The notes: generated from the letters alone by a model not told the origin. Counted from the first letter of the stretch, positions 43,234-52,167 are shown. The stretch: 64,000 bases of DNA from Iocasia fonsfrigidae (GCF_017751145.1 NZ_CP046640.1:724137-788136); one strand, 5' to 3'. Numbers and translations are program-made.

Positions 43234-44448
43234 ATGGTTGAGTATACCTATCAGGCATATAACAAAACTGGAAAACAGGTTTCAGGGAGTATCGAGGCAG
43301 TTACGGAAAATGAGGCTGCCAGAAAACTTTCAAGTGAAGGATTATATCCGTTTAAATTGGAAATGAAAAGCAAGTTAGGAAATGATGCCAGGGGTTTACG
43401 CTATACCACATCTAATAATAGAAGTGAAATGCAGATATTTTTCACCAGACAGCTGGCTAATTTATTATTAGCAGGGGTCCAGTTAGCTGATGCTTTAAAC
43501 ATTTTGGTAAAAATGATGAGTAATAATAGTTATCAAGGGATAGTAGAAAACATATATAAATCCCTTAAGAGCGGTAAGAGTTTTGCTGATTCACTCACTA
43601 CATCTGCAGGAAAATTTTCTGCTAATTATATAAATATGATCCAGGCCGGGGAAGAGAGTGGCGCCCTGGGTTTAACCTGTCAAAAGCTTGCCGCTGATCT
43701 GGAAGAGAGAAAAAAGCTTAAATCATTTATCTTAACTAGTTTAATATATCCAGTTATTTTACTGATAGTCTCTATTCTGGCTGTTACAGTTATGCTGGTT
43801 TTTGTACTACCCAGATTTATTGAGATATACCAATCATATAATATGACTTTACCCTGGATTACTCAAATTGTATTAAGTTTTAGCTTTTTTTTAAAAACTA
43901 ACTGGATAAATATTGCTATACTTTTTATAGCTGCTATAACTAGCAGCTGGTTTTATTTTAGTACTACAGCGGGGAAAAACAATATTGATAGGTTTGTTTT
44001 ATATACCCCCTTTCTAGGTAATCTTGTCAAAAAAGTAAAGACAAGTGATTTTGCAGCAAGTTTGAGCCTGATGCTGGGGAGTGGTGTTCCACTTTTAAAA
44101 TCATTAAGTATTATTGCTGAAACTGCTGGTAATGTAGTCTATAGAGATGGTATCAGAAAAACAGCAGAGGGGGTTAAGAAGGGAAAAAAATTATCAGAAG
44201 CCCTGAGCAGTTCCGGTGTTTTTCCTCAAATTCTAAACTATATGATAATGATCGGTGAAGAAACCGGTCAACTTCCCAGGATGCTGGAACAGGTGGCTGA
44301 ACAATATAAGGAGGAGTACCAGAATAACATCAATAGATTATTAAATTTATTTGAACCATTGGCGATTTTGGTGATGGGGACATTAATCGGTGGTATTATA
44401 ATAGCAATGTTACTACCGATTCTGGGTATTAATACAATATCATTTTAG
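43234..44448 (+). CDS. gspF: Type II secretion inner-membrane platform protein GspF
   Basis: I chose the ATG at 43234 (404 aa), after a TTCAGGTGA site; the start of the frame at 43213 adds unlike residues. The order is canonical: an N-terminal YTYQAYNKTGKQVSGSIEA segment, then two GspF cytoplasmic repeats (about 70-190 and 270-390). The repeats carry FFTRQLANLLLAGVQLADAL and TSDFAASLSLMLGSGVPLLKSL, each followed by membrane spans, with a last span LAILVMGTLIGGIIIAMLLPI. It forms the platform with GspE and GspL/M. Confidence 0.95.
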   Translation: MVEYTYQAYNKTGKQVSGSIEAVTENEAARKLSSEGLYPFKLEMKSKLGNDARGLRYTTSNNRSEMQIFFTRQLANLLLAGVQLADALNILVKMMSNNSYQGIVENIYKSLKSGKSFADSLTTSAGKFSANYINMIQAGEESGALGLTCQKLAADLEERKKLKSFILTSLIYPVILLIVSILAVTVMLVFVLPRFIEIYQSYNMTLPWITQIVLSFSFFLKTNWINIAILFIAAITSSWFYFSTTAGKNNIDRFVLYTPFLGNLVKKVKTSDFAASLSLMLGSGVPLLKSLSIIAETAGNVVYRDGIRKTAEGVKKGKKLSEALSSSGVFPQILNYMIMIGEETGQLPRMLEQVAEQYKEEYQNNINRLLNLFEPLAILVMGTLIGGIIIAMLLPILGINTISF

Positions 44449-44467
44449 AAAGGGAGAATGATAGAAA

Positions 44468-44914
44468 ATGTTAAGAACTTTAAAAAAAGAAGATGGTTTT
44501 ACATTGATAGAAATATTGATAGTAGTAGTAATTATAGGTTTTCTGGCAGCTACTGTCGGCCCGAACTTATTTAACAGGGTATCTGAGGCCAGACAAACAG
44601 CAGCTCAGAATCAAATGGATATTTTTAAACTGGCCTTAGATAATTATCGACTGGATAATGGTCAGTATCCAACAACCCAGCAGGGGCTGGCAGCTTTAAT
44701 AAAAGAACCGGGTATTCCACCTCTGGCAAAGAACTGGAATGGTCCTTATCTAGATAAAAAGGAGATCCCCCTTGATCCCTGGGGAAATGAATATCAGTAT
44801 CTTATCCCTGGTAACCATAATGACCATAAATATGACCTCTGGTCCAGGGGGAAAGATGGTAGTGATGGTGATGAAGACGGAAGTGGTGAAGGGGCAGATG
44901 TTACTAACTGGTAG
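44468..44914 (+). CDS. gspG: Major pseudopilin GspG
   Basis: The 148-aa protein has cleavage site DG|FTLIEILIVVVIIG with Glu at +5, the alpha-helix, and the GspG-specific C-terminal part (NGQYPTTQQGLAALI, GPYLDKKEIPLDPWGNEYQY). The Asp-rich calcium loop near the end (KDGSDGDEDGSG) is unusually acidic, which might reflect high salt. This is the main subunit of the pseudopilus that pushes substrates through the secretin. The 3' end overlaps gspH by 17 bp. Confidence 0.97.
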   Translation: MLRTLKKEDGFTLIEILIVVVIIGFLAATVGPNLFNRVSEARQTAAQNQMDIFKLALDNYRLDNGQYPTTQQGLAALIKEPGIPPLAKNWNGPYLDKKEIPLDPWGNEYQYLIPGNHNDHKYDLWSRGKDGSDGDEDGSGEGADVTNW

Positions 44915-45332
44915 AGAGAGAGGTACTACCTTGATAGAGGTATTGATTCTGATGATGCTAATTGCTGTTGTCAGTGCAGTAATTATCCCTTCTTTTGGTG
45001 GACTCAAAGATAGCATAATGGTTAATACATATCAACGTAAAATAGACAGGTATTTTAATATAATTAGAAGAAGTGCCGTTAATAGTGGACAGGAAGAGAC
45101 TATTAATCTTGGTAGAAATAATATAAGCTGTAATTTAAGTAATGGTGAAAGCCTTAAACTGGATTTTGCAGATGAAAATATCTTGACCCTGGAATATGAA
45201 GAAAAACAGATTATATTTTATCCTGATGGGACAAGTTCCGGTGGGGAGATATTATTGGTTTTTAATAAGAAAGAAAGATATTACTTTCAGATTAATTCTA
45301 TTACAGGAGAAACAGGGTGGTATGAACCATGA
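44898..45332 (+). CDS. gspH: Minor pseudopilin GspH
   Basis: I start it at ATG 44898 (144 aa), after GGTGAAGGGG, since the frame upstream is only the out-of-frame gspG. The processing site is RG|TTLIEVLILMMLIA with Glu at +5. The C-terminal beta domain is compact and variable (IICNLSNG-like, YPDGTSSGGEILLV), as in GspH/FimT. It overlaps gspG at its start and gspI at its stop (ATGA), so translation is coupled. Confidence 0.85.
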   Translation: MLLTGRERGTTLIEVLILMMLIAVVSAVIIPSFGGLKDSIMVNTYQRKIDRYFNIIRRSAVNSGQEETINLGRNNISCNLSNGESLKLDFADENILTLEYEEKQIIFYPDGTSSGGEILLVFNKKERYYFQINSITGETGWYEP

Positions 45333-45682
45333 GTAATGAAAAAGGCTTTACCCTGATTGAGGTTCTCATAGCCATGGTTATACTAGGGATCAGTTTTACT
45401 ATCCTGATAGAAGGATATAGAACTATTATGGCCAGTGCAGAGAGGAATAGAGATTATCTACTGGCTGCCAAATGGTCTGAAGATAAATTAATAAGTATTG
45501 TCAATGGTGACGACTCGGACCGCCGTGGTTATTTTGAAGAAAACGGTAAAGAGTATAGCTGGTGGGTAGAAGAAAAATGCCTTGATGATAATCTTATTAG
45601 ATTTGATTTAATAATGAGCTGGCCGGGTCTAAGGGCAGAAATAAAATATAGCTGTAGTAGATATCTAGTAAGGAGCCAGTAA
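45329..45682 (+). CDS. gspI: Minor pseudopilin GspI
   Basis: The 117-aa protein has processing site KG|FTLIEVLIAMVILGISF and Glu at +5, with a short C-terminal domain typical for GspI (EDKLISIVNGDD, GYFEENGKEYSWW). It belongs to the tip complex with GspJ and GspK. Its ATG overlaps the gspH stop. Confidence 0.88.
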   Translation: MSNEKGFTLIEVLIAMVILGISFTILIEGYRTIMASAERNRDYLLAAKWSEDKLISIVNGDDSDRRGYFEENGKEYSWWVEEKCLDDNLIRFDLIMSWPGLRAEIKYSCSRYLVRSQ

Positions 45683-45683
45683 G

Positions 45684-46271
45684 ATGAAGGAAGAAGGTTT
45701 TACTTTACTGGAGATTTTAATAGCTATAACGATTACAGGAATTGTATTTGGAGCTGTTTTTGCCTTTTTACACCAGGGACTAATGATCTGGGAGGATTTT
45801 GGAGAAGATGAGGATTACAGTCAGTATATCCGGGTTCTGGATAGTAATTTAAAAAATGACCTTAAATATATTTTTTGCTCTGAATATAGTACAAAAAATT
45901 TGTTAAAGGGTGATTATTATAGTGGTCTGGAGTTTTACATATTAAAGGATGACATCTTACAGAAGATTAGATATGAAGCGGATTACCGGCAGAATAGTAT
46001 TGTAAAAACTGCTACAACAATTGATGAGTTAACTGAAGACACAGAAGAAAAAACAATATCCTTTGTAGTTGGTAAAGAAATAACTGACATATTATTCTAT
46101 TATTATAATCCGGAGAATAATTATTGGGAAAGCAGTTGGTCATATAGTGATGAGACGAAAGGCTATCTACCGGCTGCTGTAAAGATTGAAATCAAACACC
46201 GAAAAGGTGATAATATCGAGAAGCTGGTGGAGATATTAGGGGAGATTTATGTAGGTAGAATATATAAATAA
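45684..46271 (+). CDS. gspJ: Minor pseudopilin GspJ
   Basis: The 195-aa protein has processing site EG|FTLLEILIAITITGI with Glu at +5. It is longer than GspI and H, with the beta-rich domain of GspJ (LEFYILKDDILQKIRYE; LPAAVKIEIKH, the latter corresponding to the common PxxVxI strand). It follows gspI by one base and precedes gspL by 20 bp. Confidence 0.87.
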   Translation: MKEEGFTLLEILIAITITGIVFGAVFAFLHQGLMIWEDFGEDEDYSQYIRVLDSNLKNDLKYIFCSEYSTKNLLKGDYYSGLEFYILKDDILQKIRYEADYRQNSIVKTATTIDELTEDTEEKTISFVVGKEITDILFYYYNPENNYWESSWSYSDETKGYLPAAVKIEIKHRKGDNIEKLVEILGEIYVGRIYK

Positions 46272-46291
46272 GAAGATAAAGTGGAGGTAAA

Positions 46292-47593
46292 ATGGTGGAG
46301 TTCTTTAAAAAATACCAGACTTATATTTTGATTGATGATAGTATTATCCAGTTAGTTCAGCTAAAAAAGGGAGAATTAATATTTAATAATGTTTACGATT
46401 TTAACCCACTGCAGAACAGAATATCAGAATACTTGGAAATGTTGCAAAAAAAGACAAAAACAGTCAAAATAATAGTTCCATCAACGAAATTAATGATAAA
46501 AACCCTGGAACTACCACCGGTTTCTGATAATAAAATTAACGATATCTTACAATTTAAATTTATTAATGAATTACCATATGCCAGTAATGAAATTTATTAC
46601 AGGTATCTAAGAAACAGTAAATCTGCTGATAAGCAGGGACTGGCTGTTGCCGTCAGCAAAAAATACATAACAGAGATTACCGAGCTTTGTTCCAAAGAGG
46701 GTCTTGCAATTAAAGGTCTCTTACCCCTAAGCCCTTTGTTCTATCTAGATTATCATAATAAACAGGGGATTGAGGACAGCCTTTATATTAATATTAACTG
46801 TCATTATTGTTATTTTACTTTGATTTATAATAATGATAGTTACCTAAAAGGATGTGGATATACTGGTAAAATTGATTTATATGATGAAATAGTAAGGATA
46901 TATGAATATGGTCAGGAAGAGATTGGCCAGAAAGAGATTTCTATTGTTATAAATGGTGAAACAGTTAACTTTAATGATATAAATAAATTTCTGACAGGTC
47001 TGGATATTGCTAGTATAGATGATAATCGGCTCTGGAAAAAATTTTATAGTTTAGAAAAGAGACTCATCTCACTGGATTTTTATCAATTGCTTCCACAGGT
47101 TAAACAGCAGAAAAAAAGAATAAAGTCTATTTCTATTGGTATTTTACTACTATTAATTTTCTTAGTTAACGGGACAACCCTTTATTATAAATGGCAAGAT
47201 AAAAAAAATTATATTGACTATCTTGCTACTCTTGAAACTAAGCAACAGACAATAGTTGATGAAATAGAACAGCTTAATGAAGAATGTCAGCTTATTGCTG
47301 TCGAACTGGAATTTTATAGTAATATTATAGGTGAAAACAACTACAGTTACCTGCCCTGGCTGCAGGAAATAAGTAATCTCCTACCAGAAGGAACCAGGGT
47401 AAATAGCATAAATTTTAAGGATAAAGAACTAGTGCTTCTGGCAGGTAAAGCTAAATCAGCAGCTGATGTACTGGCTGCTCTGGAGAGTTCCTCACTTTTT
47501 TCCCAATTACATTTTATCGGTAGTATCAATCTGGAAGAGGATCTGGAGAGTTTTAAGATTGCAGGTGATTTAATCTATGAAACTAACAATTAG
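46292..47593 (+). CDS. gspL: GspL-type platform protein (PilM-like plus PilN-like halves)
   Basis: The 433-aa protein has a cytoplasmic actin-like part (residues 1-270, opening YILIDDSIIQLVQLKKGE, with VPSTKLMIKTLELPPVSDNKI). It has one membrane span (about 278-296, SIGILLLLIFLVNGTTLYY) and a periplasmic coiled coil plus ferredoxin-like domain (about 300-430, LPWLQEISNLLPEGTRVNSINF). This corresponds to PilM and PilN of type IV pili joined in one chain, as in GspL. It recruits GspE and links it with GspM. The end overlaps gspM by 17 bp. Confidence 0.85.
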   Translation: MVEFFKKYQTYILIDDSIIQLVQLKKGELIFNNVYDFNPLQNRISEYLEMLQKKTKTVKIIVPSTKLMIKTLELPPVSDNKINDILQFKFINELPYASNEIYYRYLRNSKSADKQGLAVAVSKKYITEITELCSKEGLAIKGLLPLSPLFYLDYHNKQGIEDSLYININCHYCYFTLIYNNDSYLKGCGYTGKIDLYDEIVRIYEYGQEEIGQKEISIVINGETVNFNDINKFLTGLDIASIDDNRLWKKFYSLEKRLISLDFYQLLPQVKQQKKRIKSISIGILLLLIFLVNGTTLYYKWQDKKNYIDYLATLETKQQTIVDEIEQLNEECQLIAVELEFYSNIIGENNYSYLPWLQEISNLLPEGTRVNSINFKDKELVLLAGKAKSAADVLAALESSSLFSQLHFIGSINLEEDLESFKIAGDLIYETNN

Positions 47594-48149
47594 AGAGAGA
47601 CGTCTGCTAACAATGGCAGCTATTGTCATTTCATTTATTTCAATTTATAGCTGGATATATAAACCTGTTAGTGATTATTATTTTCAACAATTAGAAAGGG
47701 AGATTGAATTAAGTCATCGACTTGATAGAAATAAGATGCTGATAGCAAGAGGGCCTAAATACCGGGAAATGATAGAAACTGCCACCAGTAAGATTGAAAA
47801 ATACCAGCAATTTTTTTTTCATGGAAGTACCGCTCAGCTCCGATTAGAGGTAATTAATACAATTGATCAGGAAGCCAGAAATAATAATTTGAATTTGAAA
47901 AACAAAGCTCTGAGTATCTATCCTGGATCAGAGGAAACTACCGGTAATAAATTAACTCTGGTGGAATATCGGGGAAATTTTACCGGGAGTTTTAGAGATA
48001 TATTGTTTTTTTTAAATAGTCTCAACAAACAAAAGGAGCTTTACCAGCTTACAGAATTACAGCTTAAAGGTGGGGAAAATTCTGATGTTTTATCACTATT
48101 TATAAAAATTGCTGTCTACTGTATAGGGGATGATGAAAATGAGGTCTAA
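47577..48149 (+). CDS. gspM: GspM/PilO-like platform protein
   Basis: The 190-aa protein has one N-terminal membrane span (LTMAAIVISFISIYSWIYKPV), then a coiled coil and a ferredoxin-like domain with the PilO/GspM pattern (LVEYRGNFTGSFRDILFFLNSLNKQKELYQLTELQL). It pairs with GspL in the periplasm. It overlaps gspL at its start and gspD at its end. Confidence 0.82.
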   Translation: MKLTIRERRLLTMAAIVISFISIYSWIYKPVSDYYFQQLEREIELSHRLDRNKMLIARGPKYREMIETATSKIEKYQQFFFHGSTAQLRLEVINTIDQEARNNNLNLKNKALSIYPGSEETTGNKLTLVEYRGNFTGSFRDILFFLNSLNKQKELYQLTELQLKGGENSDVLSLFIKIAVYCIGDDENEV

Positions 48150-49926
48150 TAAATATGTTTTAATTTTTCTTATCTTAGTGTTTTGTATTCTGTCAACAAA
48201 TGTTACAGCTGAGGATAAATTAGTAACACTTAAAGTACGTGGTGCTAACATTAATGATGTCTTGTTAATGTTAACAGAACAGAGTGGGATCAATCTGGTG
48301 CCTGATGAAACTGTACAGGGTCAGGTGACTATTGATTTAAGGGATGTAAATATACAGGATGCTTTAAGGACCTTGACTATTGCCTATGGTTATCATTTTG
48401 ATATGATAGCAGATAATATCTATCTGGTTAGTAGAGAAGGTTTTAACCAGCCAGCAGAAATAAATGTAAAAAATGGTCGTCTGACTGTAATTGTAGAAAA
48501 TGGAGACATCAGGAATATATTGAATCAAATAGCGCAAATGGCTGCTCTAAATATTGTGATGGATGCCCAGATAAATGGTACTGTATCGGCGAATATCAAA
48601 GATGTGCCTCTGGAGATTGGTTTAATGAGTTTTTTACAGGCCAATGGTTTTTCTCTAAGCAAGAGTAATAACATCTACCGTATCTTTGCCAGTGGCAAAG
48701 GTGGAATGCCGAATAATCTATCAATCTCTGTGGTAGATGGAATGGTCAGTATTGATGTCCAGCAGGCAGACCTGAGTGAAGTTTTAAGAACTATTTCGAG
48801 ACTGGCTACTATTAATATGGTGCTCTTTAGTGGAGTGCGTGACACAATAGACTTAAAACTTGATAATGTGCCCCTTGAAGAGGTAATTGATGTTATTCTA
48901 TCAGGAACTAGATTTACTTATAAGTATAGTGAAGGGGTCTATCTTATTGGAGATAAAAATCCTAATAGTTATTCTGCTAATCTTTTAACTACAAATGAAA
49001 TAATACCTCTGGAATATTTACAGGTGGAGGATGTACCACAGCTTTTACCTAATAATTTTCCCACAGCAAATGTCAAAGTAATTAAAGAACAAAATGCCTT
49101 AATGGTGACCGGAACACAGCAGGAGATTGATGGACTGAAAAAATACATTAATAAGATAGATGCCAAGATACCTCAAATAGTTGTTGATGCCTTGATTATC
49201 CAATTAAACAAAAGTAAAAATGAAGGCCAGGGTATTAAAATCGGTTCACTATATGAGGATAATGATAATGAAGAAAAAGCTACAGTTCTTTTTGATACTG
49301 CCGAAGGACAGATTAACTATAAATCGGTCTTAAAACTACCCAATGATTTCTATTTTAAAATTAATAATCTTGTTACTCAAGGGTTGGCTACAGTCAAAGC
49401 CCGTCCTAATATCACTACTTTAAACGGACAGCAGGCCAATATAGATGTTAGTACTACTCAGTATTATAAGATTGTTGAGACAGATAGCGATGGTAATGAA
49501 GATATATCATATGAGAGTGTGAGTGCCGGGGTAACCCTGGAAGTAACACCCTGGGTCAGTAGTACTGGAGAGATAACCCTTAATCTAAAACCTGTAGTTA
49601 GTAATATCGGTTCTGCTGCTCTTGATGGTGGTCGACCTCCGGTTGACCGCCGGGAGGCCAGTACTACAATCAGGATAAAAGATGGCCATACTATAGTTCT
49701 TGGTGGGTTAATACAGGATGTAAGGTCAAATACTAAAACCAAAGTACCGTTTTTCAGTAAACTGCCGCTTATCGGCTCCTTATTCCGTACAAATGACAGT
49801 GATATATCCCAGACAGAGCTGGTTATTTATATAACCCCACATGTTCTTAAAGAGCGAGAGGAGGATGTCAAAGAAGATATGCAGGAGATGAATGATAAAG
49901 TTGATAAGGTTGGAGAGGGGATTTAG
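48139..49926 (+). CDS. gspD: Secretin GspD (outer-membrane channel)
   Basis: I choose the ATG at 48139 (595 aa), which is 9 bp behind AGGGG; ATGs at 48130 and 48133 are too close. A signal peptide (MRSNKYVLIFLILVFCILSTNVTA) is followed by STN/N0-type domains: TLKVRGANINDVLLMLTEQS, then two more of the same type at about 105-175 and 195-265. An N1/N3-like domain follows (about 275-345, PLEYLQVEDVPQLLPNNFP). The C-terminal secretin barrel (about 350-580) contains GVTLEVTPWVSSTGEITLNL, PVVSNIG and VPFFSKLPLIGSLF. Three STN-like repeats make it partly PilQ-like. A secretin needs an outer membrane, so this gene supports a diderm envelope. It is the last gene of the operon. Confidence 0.95.
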   Translation: MRSNKYVLIFLILVFCILSTNVTAEDKLVTLKVRGANINDVLLMLTEQSGINLVPDETVQGQVTIDLRDVNIQDALRTLTIAYGYHFDMIADNIYLVSREGFNQPAEINVKNGRLTVIVENGDIRNILNQIAQMAALNIVMDAQINGTVSANIKDVPLEIGLMSFLQANGFSLSKSNNIYRIFASGKGGMPNNLSISVVDGMVSIDVQQADLSEVLRTISRLATINMVLFSGVRDTIDLKLDNVPLEEVIDVILSGTRFTYKYSEGVYLIGDKNPNSYSANLLTTNEIIPLEYLQVEDVPQLLPNNFPTANVKVIKEQNALMVTGTQQEIDGLKKYINKIDAKIPQIVVDALIIQLNKSKNEGQGIKIGSLYEDNDNEEKATVLFDTAEGQINYKSVLKLPNDFYFKINNLVTQGLATVKARPNITTLNGQQANIDVSTTQYYKIVETDSDGNEDISYESVSAGVTLEVTPWVSSTGEITLNLKPVVSNIGSAALDGGRPPVDRREASTTIRIKDGHTIVLGGLIQDVRSNTKTKVPFFSKLPLIGSLFRTNDSDISQTELVIYITPHVLKEREEDVKEDMQEMNDKVDKVGEGI

Positions 49927-50172
49927 AACTAATTGGTCTGATGGCTACTATGTGTGGGTGTGAGTATGTCTGGTAAAAACACAGGGTTTAATCTTATTTT
50001 ACAGACATTAATATCCATTTTAAAGCAGATCCATTCAAAACTACAATTTCGAATATAATTAGTTTAATTATAGAAGAGATAATATCTTTTTTTCTACCAA
50101 AAAAAGGAGTTTATTATTTAATCTAGAAAATTAATTTATGTCTTATCAATTTTTAAATTGGGAGTGATTTAG
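49927..50172 (+). other. Intergenic region after gspD
   Basis: About 245 bp. No gene or clear terminator was found. AGGAGTT (50105) and GAAAATT (50126) keep the 21-nt offset of the sigma-H-like sites but match less well, and may be the promoter of the next gene. Confidence 0.35.
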
Positions 50173-51393
50173 ATGCTAAAATACAAAAAATTTATTGTTT
50201 TTCTGATATTTTTATTTGGACTAATGCTTTTATCATCATTTACATTTGCAAACAACCTTTCAAATCAAAAACTATGTTTTATATCAGACCGATTTGGAAG
50301 TTATGATTTGTTTCTAATAAATGGCGATGGATCTAATTTAAAGAGATTAACAACAAGTGATCTAGATGAAACAAATCCGGTTTGGTCTCCAGATGGCAAA
50401 AAAATACTTTTTTTAAGTCGCAAAGGATATGCAATAAATGATGAGTTTGATTTATGGGTTATTAATGCAGATGGTAGTAATATAGTTAAAATTGATACAG
50501 ATATTCGTGTATATAATAGTCGTATGCCTAAATGGTCTCCTGACAGTTCCAAAATTTTATATGTCACAGACAGTGAGAAAAGATTAAAAATTTATGATTT
50601 AAAAAACAATACTACATTGAATTTACTGGATTCAGATACAGAAGTAGAATACCCTTGCTGGTCCCTGGATGGAACTATGATATTAACATATTTAAAAAAC
50701 AATAAAGAAAGAGGAGTTTACTTAATAAGTCTTAATGGAGATGATAAAATAAAATTATTTAATAATAAAGGTAGTTATGAAATTTTTTCCTGGGCACCAG
50801 ATGGTAGTAAATTTGCCTATATATACACAAAACCGTTTTTTAGTTTTGGAGGCAAAAAATCTGGCATGTATGTAGTTGATAAAAATGGAAAGAAAGATAA
50901 ATTTTTGGGAGATGCATATTACTATGAATGGTCTCCTGATAGTAAATTTATAGTATTTCTAAAAAAATCTTATACTACTTATCAAGATGAATCGTATACA
51001 CATTACTCAACGTATATTATAAATGCTGAAATTAATAATAAAAAAAACAAAGCCCAATTATTAATTAGTATTACCGATTTTGCATCATTCCCAGTCTTGT
51101 CTCCAGACGGAATGAAAATAGCGAATAAAAGTCCAAATAAAGTATATATCAGAGAATTAAGCAGTGGTGAAGAAATAGAAATTAAAATCCCTGGTAGTGG
51201 TCTCTACGAAACTAACCCAAATTGGTCCTTAGATAGTGAAAATCTCGTCATTGTAGGTTATCCTAAACTTTTTACAGGTGACACTGATTTATTTATCGTT
51301 AACTACAAAGATGGTCAAATATATAAGCTTACAAATACTGAAAAAGCAAGCGAAGATACTCCAGTATGGTCTCCAGTATTTTATTCAGAGTGA
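50173..51393 (+). CDS. Exported TolB-like beta-propeller protein
   Basis: The 406-aa protein has a signal peptide (about 1-26, FLIFLFGLMLLSSFTFA) and at least six PD40/WD40-like blades with the pattern (P)xWSPDGKKIxF: NPVWSPDGKKILFLSRKG, MPKWSPDSSKILYVTD, SWAPDGSKFAYIY, YEWSPDSKFIVFLKK, VLSPDGMKIANKS and NPNWSLDSENLVIVG. TolB in diderms is part of the Tol-Pal system, but this protein lacks the TolB N-terminal domain. No tolA/Q/R or pal is nearby. It may bind envelope or secreted proteins. It is a single gene, ending at the terminator 51423. Confidence 0.82.
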   Translation: MLKYKKFIVFLIFLFGLMLLSSFTFANNLSNQKLCFISDRFGSYDLFLINGDGSNLKRLTTSDLDETNPVWSPDGKKILFLSRKGYAINDEFDLWVINADGSNIVKIDTDIRVYNSRMPKWSPDSSKILYVTDSEKRLKIYDLKNNTTLNLLDSDTEVEYPCWSLDGTMILTYLKNNKERGVYLISLNGDDKIKLFNNKGSYEIFSWAPDGSKFAYIYTKPFFSFGGKKSGMYVVDKNGKKDKFLGDAYYYEWSPDSKFIVFLKKSYTTYQDESYTHYSTYIINAEINNKKNKAQLLISITDFASFPVLSPDGMKIANKSPNKVYIRELSSGEEIEIKIPGSGLYETNPNWSLDSENLVIVGYPKLFTGDTDLFIVNYKDGQIYKLTNTEKASEDTPVWSPVFYSE

Positions 51394-51422
51394 AACTAAA
51401 TTATTTTCAGAATAAAAGAATT

Positions 51423-51475
51423 AAGGCTTCGAGAAAAAATATGTAAAATATATTAGTTTCTTGAAGCCTTTTTTA
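51423..51475 (+). terminator. Terminator of the TolB-like gene
   Basis: AAGGCTTCGAGAAA (51423-51436) pairs with TTTCTTGAAGCCTT (51457-51470; one G-T pair) and is followed by a run of T. Confidence 0.88.
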
Positions 51476-51601
51476 TACATTAAAGATGTCAAAATTTAAT
51501 TTGGTCAACGTATTGCTGTGTTAGTGCTGAACTGTCCTTCATTACTTAAAATATATATTTAAGAGAAGGGGATATTAAATTTGTTTTAATAAATCAGAAA
51601 T

Positions 51602-52027
51602 TCAAACAAAATATCTGTCAAGGATGCCCTGTAACATCTGGGCATGGCGGGCTTCATCGCGGGATGATTCATGGAAATAAGCGACTGCTTGTTCTATGCC
51701 CAGTTCAGCTGCTTTATCTGCTGTTCCTTTTTTGCCTTTATTAGCCCCTTGCTCTCCTTTTAGCATATCTTCAATATTCTTCTTGGTGCTGCTAGATATT
51801 TTGCCGTTTAATTCGGCAAAATGTGAGGCATGTTCAGCCTCTTCCCAGGCAATTCTTTTTAATACCTCTGCAACCTCTGGATATCCCTCACGCTGGGCCT
51901 GACGTGCCATAGCCAGATATAGTCCTACCTCTTCAGTTTCACCGGTAAAGTTCATATTTACAGCCTCTTCAACAGCACTTCCTTTTGTAACTCCCATCTT
52001 TACCTCATTGTCAAATTTCAAATTCAT
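51602..52027 (-). CDS. Rubrerythrin-like ferritin protein without rubredoxin domain
   Basis: The 141-aa protein (start ATG at 52027, with GGAGG 9 bp upstream on the minus strand; the longer TTG start at 52033 is less likely) has the four-helix di-iron fold. Metal ligands are suggested by [29 protein letters not shown] and [10 protein letters not shown]. The rubredoxin CxxC domain of classical rubrerythrin is absent. Such proteins reduce hydrogen peroxide in anaerobes. A sigma-A promoter with the same +1 palindrome as the peroxiredoxin gene points to joint oxidative-stress control. Confidence 0.9.
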   Translation of the reverse strand: MNLKFDNEVKMGVTKGSAVEEAVNMNFTGETEEVGLYLAMARQAQREGYPEVAEVLKRIAWEEAEHASHFAELNGKISSSTKKNIEDMLKGEQGANKGKKGTADKAAELGIEQAVAYFHESSRDEARHAQMLQGILDRYFV

Positions 52028-52046
52028 AATCAATACCTCCTGTTTT

Positions 52047-52102
52047 TATATAAGTAGCACTTAAATATTGCACTTTTCCGTTCCAGCCAATTATATTAAT
52101 TC
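52047..52102. repeat. 56-bp exact copy of the left end of palindrome B
   Basis: Positions 52047-52102 equal 42974-43029 base for base, covering the flank and the left outer arm AGCCAATTATATTAAT. The rest of the element is missing, so this is a truncated copy. It lies in the leader of the rubrerythrin gene. Confidence 0.9.
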
Positions 52103-52124
52103 TGCGTTAAGGAATAATCAATAA

Positions 52125-52167
52125 TAATAACTATTAGTATTATAAAAGAACTAAAATGTTTTGTCAA
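52125..52167 (-). promoter_or_regulatory. Sigma-A promoter of rubrerythrin with +1 palindrome
   Basis: On the minus strand TTGACA (52162-52167) and TATAAT (52139-52144) have a 17-bp spacer. TAATAGTTATTA (52125-52136) lies at the expected start site. The counterpart at the peroxiredoxin promoter is at 3597-3608. Confidence 0.82.

Noticed and set aside
44772-44897. Start of the gspH frame at 44772
   Set aside because: This part is the shifted reading of gspG; the prepilin leader requires a start close to RG|TTLIE, which ATG 44898 provides.
39841-49926. Reading the secretion operon as a type IV pilus cluster
   Set aside because: GspK and a typical GspG with the calcium loop are present, and no PilT, PilA-type major pilin or second ATPase is seen, so type II secretion fits better.
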